Part shown: in pieces, positions 39,277 to 43,496 of the stretch | How the letters are laid out: each line of letters begins with the position of its first letter | Numbering within the stretch: position 1 is the first letter of the stretch | DNA from: a virus | Length of the DNA stretch: 43,496 nucleotides | IMG/VR virus record: IMGVR_UViG_3300047409_000572 | Location: 1 to 43,496 of that record | Reading direction: 5' to 3' (one strand) | The notes under the pieces: generated by a model | Seen by the model: the letters and a program-made list of their open reading frames with translations, nothing else | The model's database searches: none | What the model was told of the DNA's origin: nothing | Made by a program: the position numbers and the translations under genes

Positions 39277-40857
39277 ATGCGCTCGAGGCGGAACCCGGAG
39301 AAGGCGCAGCACGCCGTCGACTTCTTCGAGAGGCTCCTCGTCCACACGAAGGACCCCTATGCGCGGCAGCCCTTCGTGCTGGCCCCGTTCCAGCGGGACA
39401 TCATCGAGGCGCTCTTTGGCGAGGAGACCTTCGACAAGGATTCCCGCGTCTGGGTGAGGCGATACAACCTGGCCTGGCTCGAGATGGCCCGGAAGAACGG
39501 CAAGTCCGAGCTGATGGCCGGGATCGCGCTCCTGTTGACCGGCGGCGACGACGAGGAAGGGGCCGAGGTCTACGGCGTAGCGAAGGACACCGACCAGGCC
39601 AGCCTGATCTTCAACGTGGCGAAGCGGATGGTGGAGCTCTCGCCCCTGCTGTCGCGGCACTTCAAGCTCTATCCGACGAACCGCCGGATCGTGTACCCGA
39701 AGACCGACTCCTACTACCGGGTGATCGCGGCCGACGCCATGGGCAACCTCGGGCAGAATCCGCACGGGGTCCTCTTCGACGAGGTGATCGCGCAGCCCGA
39801 CGGGCAGCTCTGGGACGCCCTGAAGACCGGCTTCGGGACGAGGCGGCAGCCGATGATGGTGGCTGCCACGACCGCCGGCGACGATCCGGCGTCCTTCGCG
39901 AAGATCGAGCACGACTTCTCGGCCCGCGTCGATGCCGACCCGAAGCTCGCGCCGCGCAGGTTCGTGTTCGTGCGCAACGGCGACGCCGCGGCGGACCCCG
40001 GCGATGAGGAGGACTGGAAGAAGTCCAACCCGGCCTTCGGGCTGTTCCTCCGGCCCCAGATCCTCCGCGACGAGTACGAGTCGGCGAAGAACAACCCCCG
40101 CGAGATGCGGGCGTTCAACCAGTACCGGCGGAACATCTGGCAGGACGGGCCGTCATCGGCATGGGGCGGCATCGAGGCCTGGCCGAACGGAGCGGGGAGT
40201 GTCACTCCCGAGAAGCTCGCCGGCGAGCCGGTCTGGGTCGGGATGGTGGCGACGTCGACGAGCGATCTGACCGCGATCGCGATCCTCGCCCGCAACCCCG
40301 AGGGCAAGGGCTACTGGTGCCGCTGGCGCTGGTTCCTCCCCGAGGACACGAAGGATGCGCTCCTGCGCCGGACCGACGGCCTGGCGGAGGGCTGGTTCGG
40401 GCGGTGGATCGAATTGACCGAGGGCAACGTGGTCGACGTGGCCCGGCACACCGAGGAACTCCGCTCGCTGGTCAAGACCTATGACGTCCGAGACCTGATC
40501 TACGACTCCTCCGGCGCGATCGGGATCGTCCAGCCACTGTGGAACGAGCTGACCGACCGGATGTGGCCAACGTTCGCGTCCAACCCGTCGTCCTCCCTGG
40601 TGGATTGGGAGCGACTCCTCGCCGCAGGCGTGGGGAAGGATGCCGAGTTCTTCCACGGCGGCGACCCGGTCGCCGACTGGCAGGTCAAGCATGTGCGCGT
40701 CAAGCAGTCCACGACCGAAGTGGTCCGGATCGACCGGCGCACATCGACGGAGAACGTCTGCGGCATCGCCGCCGCGGAACTCGCGCTCCGCAGGGCCCTG
40801 CTCGCGGTCCCTGCGCGGCGTTCCGCGTACAGCGACGAAGGTCTGATGACCGTTTAG
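39277..40857 (+). CDS. terL: Terminase large subunit
   Basis: Product of 526 aa, its ATG directly after the small-subunit stop. The ATPase domain has MARKNGKS (Walker A, 70-77) and GVLFDE (Walker B, 164-169), and a coupling motif AATTAGDD near 196. The nuclease half is present, but its first metal-binding Asp, expected as GxD at 322-324, is replaced: the protein reads VGMVATSTSDLTA with Val324. Asp330 and an acidic DLIYDSS near 410 remain. So the cutting activity may be altered or shared with the HNH nuclease. It pumps DNA into the head. Confidence 0.92.
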   Translation: MRSRRNPEKAQHAVDFFERLLVHTKDPYARQPFVLAPFQRDIIEALFGEETFDKDSRVWVRRYNLAWLEMARKNGKSELMAGIALLLTGGDDEEGAEVYGVAKDTDQASLIFNVAKRMVELSPLLSRHFKLYPTNRRIVYPKTDSYYRVIAADAMGNLGQNPHGVLFDEVIAQPDGQLWDALKTGFGTRRQPMMVAATTAGDDPASFAKIEHDFSARVDADPKLAPRRFVFVRNGDAAADPGDEEDWKKSNPAFGLFLRPQILRDEYESAKNNPREMRAFNQYRRNIWQDGPSSAWGGIEAWPNGAGSVTPEKLAGEPVWVGMVATSTSDLTAIAILARNPEGKGYWCRWRWFLPEDTKDALLRRTDGLAEGWFGRWIELTEGNVVDVARHTEELRSLVKTYDVRDLIYDSSGAIGIVQPLWNELTDRMWPTFASNPSSSLVDWERLLAAGVGKDAEFFHGGDPVADWQVKHVRVKQSTTEVVRIDRRTSTENVCGIAAAELALRRALLAVPARRSAYSDEGLMTV

Positions 40858-40864
40858 GGGCGAT

Positions 40865-42193
40865 ATGGGACTTCGTAGCTGGTTCTCCAGACGTCGAACG
40901 GGCGCCATGAGCTTCGGTGATGAGGGATCGCTCTCCGGCGGGAACGTCATGGTCTCGCCCTCGCTCGAGACGGCGCTCCGACTCGACGGGACCTTCGTCA
41001 ACCCTGATCGGATCTACCGGACGCAGCCTGCGGTGCGGATCTGCGTCGATTTCCTGGCCTACGGGATCGCTCACACGGCCCTGAAGACGTATCGGAGGGT
41101 CTCCGACAGCGAGCGGGAGTCGGCGAGCGACAGCCAGCTCGGTCAGCTGCTCCTCCGTCCGAACCCGAGGATGTCCGCTTTCGAGCTGATCCTCGCGCTC
41201 GTGAGCGACTGGGCTCTATGGGACGACGCCTACTGGCTGAAGGCCCGTTCGGGCTCAGCCCTGGCGCTCTACAGGCTCCCGCCGGCCTTCGTCGTGCCTA
41301 CGGGTGGGGACATCCTGACCGGACCGAGCTCCTACACCGTGAACACGGGCTCCGCCTCGCCGCAGGTCTTCCCCGCCGATGAGGTCGTGCACTTCCACGG
41401 GTACAACCCGCGCGACACGCGCCTCGGCCAGAGCAAGCTGCAGGCACTCGCGATGGTGCTGCGCGAGGAGACCGAGGCGTCGCGGTGGCGCGCGAAATTC
41501 TGGGAGAAGTCGGCCCGGAAAGAGGGCCTCCTGAAGCGCCCATCGAGCGCGCCGGAGTGGGACCAGGCGGAGAAGGACCGTTTCCGCGAAGGATGGCGCC
41601 TGTTCCAGCGGCACGGCTCGCTCGAGGGCGAGACGCCGATCCTCGAGGACGACATGGACTACGTCGAGGCGGCGTTCTCGCCGAAGGACTCGGAGTTCAT
41701 CGCGGGACGCGAATGGGCGCTCGACACGGTCGCGACGGCCTACAACATCCCGCTCTCGGCGCTCTCGCGCAAGCAGACGCCCACGTTCGCCTCGGCGAAG
41801 GAGTTCCGCAAGTCGGTCTACGTCGACACCTACGGCCCGATCGACGCCATGATCGAGTCGACGATCGCGATGCAGCTCGTGCCGGAGTTCGACGACCCGG
41901 ATCTCTACTGCGAGTTCAACATCGCGGAGAAGCTGCAGGGAGACTTCGAGTCGTCGGCCGACGCGTTCCGCGGAGCCGTCCAGGTGCCCTGGATGTCCGT
42001 CAACGGGGCCCGGATCAAGAACAACGAGGCCCCGATCGGCGACCCGAACGACCCCAACAACCCGTTCAACATCCCGGCGACGCCGGCGAACTACGGCTAC
42101 ACGAGCCCGGATAGCCTGCCGGCGCCTCCGGCGCTGGTCGTGCCCGCGGCGGGCAACGGGCACAAAGAGATCGTCTCTCTCTTGGAGGACTGA
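40865..42193 (+). CDS. Portal protein (HK97 family)
   Basis: Product of 442 aa. Typical blocks are RIYRTQPAVRICVDFLAYGI near 46, LLLRPNPRMSAFELILALVS near 95, EVVHFHGYNPRDTRLGQS near 172 and YNIPLSALSRKQTPTF near 292. It forms the dodecameric ring through which DNA enters. Its stop overlaps the protease ATG (TGATG). The C-terminus is Pro/Asn-rich and short. Confidence 0.92.
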   Translation: MGLRSWFSRRRTGAMSFGDEGSLSGGNVMVSPSLETALRLDGTFVNPDRIYRTQPAVRICVDFLAYGIAHTALKTYRRVSDSERESASDSQLGQLLLRPNPRMSAFELILALVSDWALWDDAYWLKARSGSALALYRLPPAFVVPTGGDILTGPSSYTVNTGSASPQVFPADEVVHFHGYNPRDTRLGQSKLQALAMVLREETEASRWRAKFWEKSARKEGLLKRPSSAPEWDQAEKDRFREGWRLFQRHGSLEGETPILEDDMDYVEAAFSPKDSEFIAGREWALDTVATAYNIPLSALSRKQTPTFASAKEFRKSVYVDTYGPIDAMIESTIAMQLVPEFDDPDLYCEFNIAEKLQGDFESSADAFRGAVQVPWMSVNGARIKNNEAPIGDPNDPNNPFNIPATPANYGYTSPDSLPAPPALVVPAAGNGHKEIVSLLED

Positions 42194-43377
42194 TGAGCAA
42201 CGTTGAGCTGTTCGACGACGAGTCGGCGGTCGGGGAGTTCAAGTCCCTGATGTCCGACCCTTCGGCCCGCCAGGCGTTCGTCGAGCTCAAGGCGCAGGCC
42301 GCCGAGAGCGGTGCGCGGACGCGTTATCAGCACATCCTGCGGCTCGTCTCGGAGACGCCGTGGGCGATCCGGCCCAACGTGCTCGGCGTCATCATCGACG
42401 TCCTCACGTTCCGCGTCGCCGGCGGTCACTTCTCGGCCGAGGAGATCGCATCACGCGTCGGAGCACGTCGCACGCAGACCCAGGGGCCTCAAGGGGTTGC
42501 GGTGATCGCGCTGCACGGCGTCATCATGCCGAAGGCCGGCGGGATCCGCGAGATGTCCGGCGGGACCTCCGTCGAGAGCTTCAGGAACGACTTCAGGGCG
42601 GCCCTCGCGTCGCCGGACGTCGGCGGGATCGTGATCGACGTCGACTCCCCGGGTGGGATGGTCGACGGCGTCCCCGAGATGGCCGCGGAGATCCGCGCTG
42701 CGCGCGGTGCGAAGCCGATCGTCGCCGTCGCCAACACCGAAGCGGCATCCGCTGCGTACTGGCTCGCATCGCAGGCCGACCAGCTGGTCGCGACGAAGTC
42801 GTCGCGCGTCGGATCCATCGGGGTCGTTTCCGCTCACGAGGACGAGTCCGCCAAGAATGCCGCCGAAGGCGTGAAGACGACGCTCGTGTCCGCGGGGCAG
42901 TTCAAGACCGAGGGGAACCCGTTCGAACCGTTGTCGGAGGACGCGCGAGCGCATCTGCAGTCCATGGTCGACGAGTTCTACGGGATGTTCGTCTCCGATG
43001 TCGCCAAGGGCCGGAAGACCCAGGTCGACGCTGTACGACAGGGATTCGGCCAGGGCCGACTCGTCACCGCGACCGATGCCCTCGACACCGGGATGATCGA
43101 TCAGATCACGACGATCGACAGCGTGATCGGCGACATGCTCGTGGGCATCAACGAGCGGCGCTCGGCCGCGGCGATGGCCGCGTATCTGGGATCGAGTGGA
43201 TCGGTCACGCTTCCGAACGTCACCCCCATCGCGGCTGAGGCAGTGGATACCCCCGCGTCTGATGGGGACACGAGCCAGATAGACCCCGAGGACTCGGCCA
43301 GCGCAGCCGAGACCGAGGACACCGACGTCGAGATCGCCCTGCTGCGGGGCGATCCGACCCCGCAAGCGTTCGAGTAG
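42193..43377 (+). CDS. Prohead protease, S49 (SppA/lambda gpC-like) type
   Basis: Product of 394 aa from ATG 42193. After an N-terminal helical region with SETPWAIRPNVLGVIIDV, the serine-protease fold starts at GVAVIALHGVIMPKAGG. Key residues are Ser186 in NTEAASAAYW and the Lys238 in SAGQFKTEGNPFEPLSED, the Ser-Lys dyad of S49 peptidases, with the oxyanion stretch VDSPGG at 150-155. The last 90 residues are an acidic tail rich in Ala and Asp and may act as scaffold. It trims the capsid protein's N-terminus. Its 3' end continues onto window bases 1-8 in the circular genome. Confidence 0.9.
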   Translation: MSNVELFDDESAVGEFKSLMSDPSARQAFVELKAQAAESGARTRYQHILRLVSETPWAIRPNVLGVIIDVLTFRVAGGHFSAEEIASRVGARRTQTQGPQGVAVIALHGVIMPKAGGIREMSGGTSVESFRNDFRAALASPDVGGIVIDVDSPGGMVDGVPEMAAEIRAARGAKPIVAVANTEAASAAYWLASQADQLVATKSSRVGSIGVVSAHEDESAKNAAEGVKTTLVSAGQFKTEGNPFEPLSEDARAHLQSMVDEFYGMFVSDVAKGRKTQVDAVRQGFGQGRLVTATDALDTGMIDQITTIDSVIGDMLVGINERRSAAAMAAYLGSSGSVTLPNVTPIAAEAVDTPASDGDTSQIDPEDSASAAETEDTDVEIALLRGDPTPQAFE

Positions 43378-43496
43378 CCCGGCCGTTCCGGCTGGGCGAG
43401 TCATCCATGTAGCGGGCCCTGAGTGACCCGTGAATCAGCCACGTCCACATCTCCGTCCCGGAAAGGATTCGGCATGGCCGACAACGACCAGCTGTT
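43370..43496. repeat. 127-bp exact direct repeat, right copy
   Basis: Identical to bases 1-127; see the left copy. It holds the protease stop, the hairpin and the first bases of the capsid gene again. Confidence 0.97.
43474..43496 (+). CDS. Start of the major capsid gene (partial, duplicate of 105-127)
   Basis: ATG 43474 and the next codons are the same as at 105. The window ends here; the complete gene is at 105-1358. Confidence 0.95.

Noticed and set aside
1-43496. tRNA, rRNA, CRISPR arrays, insertion sequences
   Set aside because: None was seen on reading both strands; the only tandem repeats are in the coding repeat at 7680-10020.

Overview
This window is one complete genome of a temperate, long-tailed phage (siphovirus architecture). 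Its first 127 bases recur exactly as its last 127 bases, so the unit is a circle of 43,369 bp that was opened inside the 3' end of the prohead protease gene. An exact overlap of 127 bases is what a k=127 de Bruijn assembler leaves on a circular contig, so I read it as an assembly joint and not as a biological terminal repeat. The DNA is G+C-rich. GTG and TTG starts are common, the leftward promoter has a Streptomyces-like -10 (TAGGGT), and several cargo genes belong to families common in actinobacteria (an MmpS-like lipoprotein, DUF1996, CAP). An actinobacterial host is therefore the best guess, but nothing here proves it.

Layout on the circle. (1) Packaging and head, 36.65 kb to the end and on into 1.4 kb: small genes, an HNH nuclease, a ParB-DNA methyltransferase with a one-base frameshift, terminase small and large subunits, portal, S49-type prohead protease, HK97-fold capsid protein. 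(2) A virion-modification and decoration block, 1.4-10.2 kb: SAM methyltransferase, an antisense HNH gene, a three-domain glycosyltransferase, two small Cys-rich proteins, four structural or decoration proteins and an 869-aa protein built from 20-residue repeats. (3) Connector and tail, 10.2-21.8 kb: four head-tail joining proteins, tail tube, tail chaperones G and GT with a canonical GGGAAAC -1 slip site, a tape-measure protein that carries two HExxHxxGxxH metalloprotease domains, and four tail-tip or fibre proteins. (4) Lysis and secreted proteins, 21.8-25.5 kb: NlpC/P60 peptidase, a coiled-coil membrane protein, DUF1996, CAP, an SLT-type transglycosylase and a holin-like protein, closed by a strong hairpin terminator.

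(5) Lysogeny, 25.5-27.35 kb, leftward: XRE repressor, tyrosine integrase and a lipoprotein. The integrase and lipoprotein genes overlap by 4 nt, so the lipoprotein is probably made by the prophage. (6) The switch, 27.35-27.45 kb: divergent promoters that appear to share one -35 element, with the rightward transcript predicted to be leaderless or nearly so. (7) Early genes, 27.45-36.5 kb, rightward: 24 genes with essentially no intergenic bases, almost every start overlapping the previous stop (ATGA, GTGA, TTGA or TGATG). They include small HTH regulators, a RecB-like nuclease with a candidate annealing protein, replication-initiation proteins, a ParB-like protein, RusA, an ASCH protein and two HNH genes.

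The two most unusual features are the tandem metzincin-type proteases inside the tape measure and the trimodular glycosyltransferase plus methyltransferase directly after the capsid gene. I saw no tRNA, rRNA, CRISPR array or insertion sequence. Family assignments rest on motifs and gene order read by eye; no database search was run.
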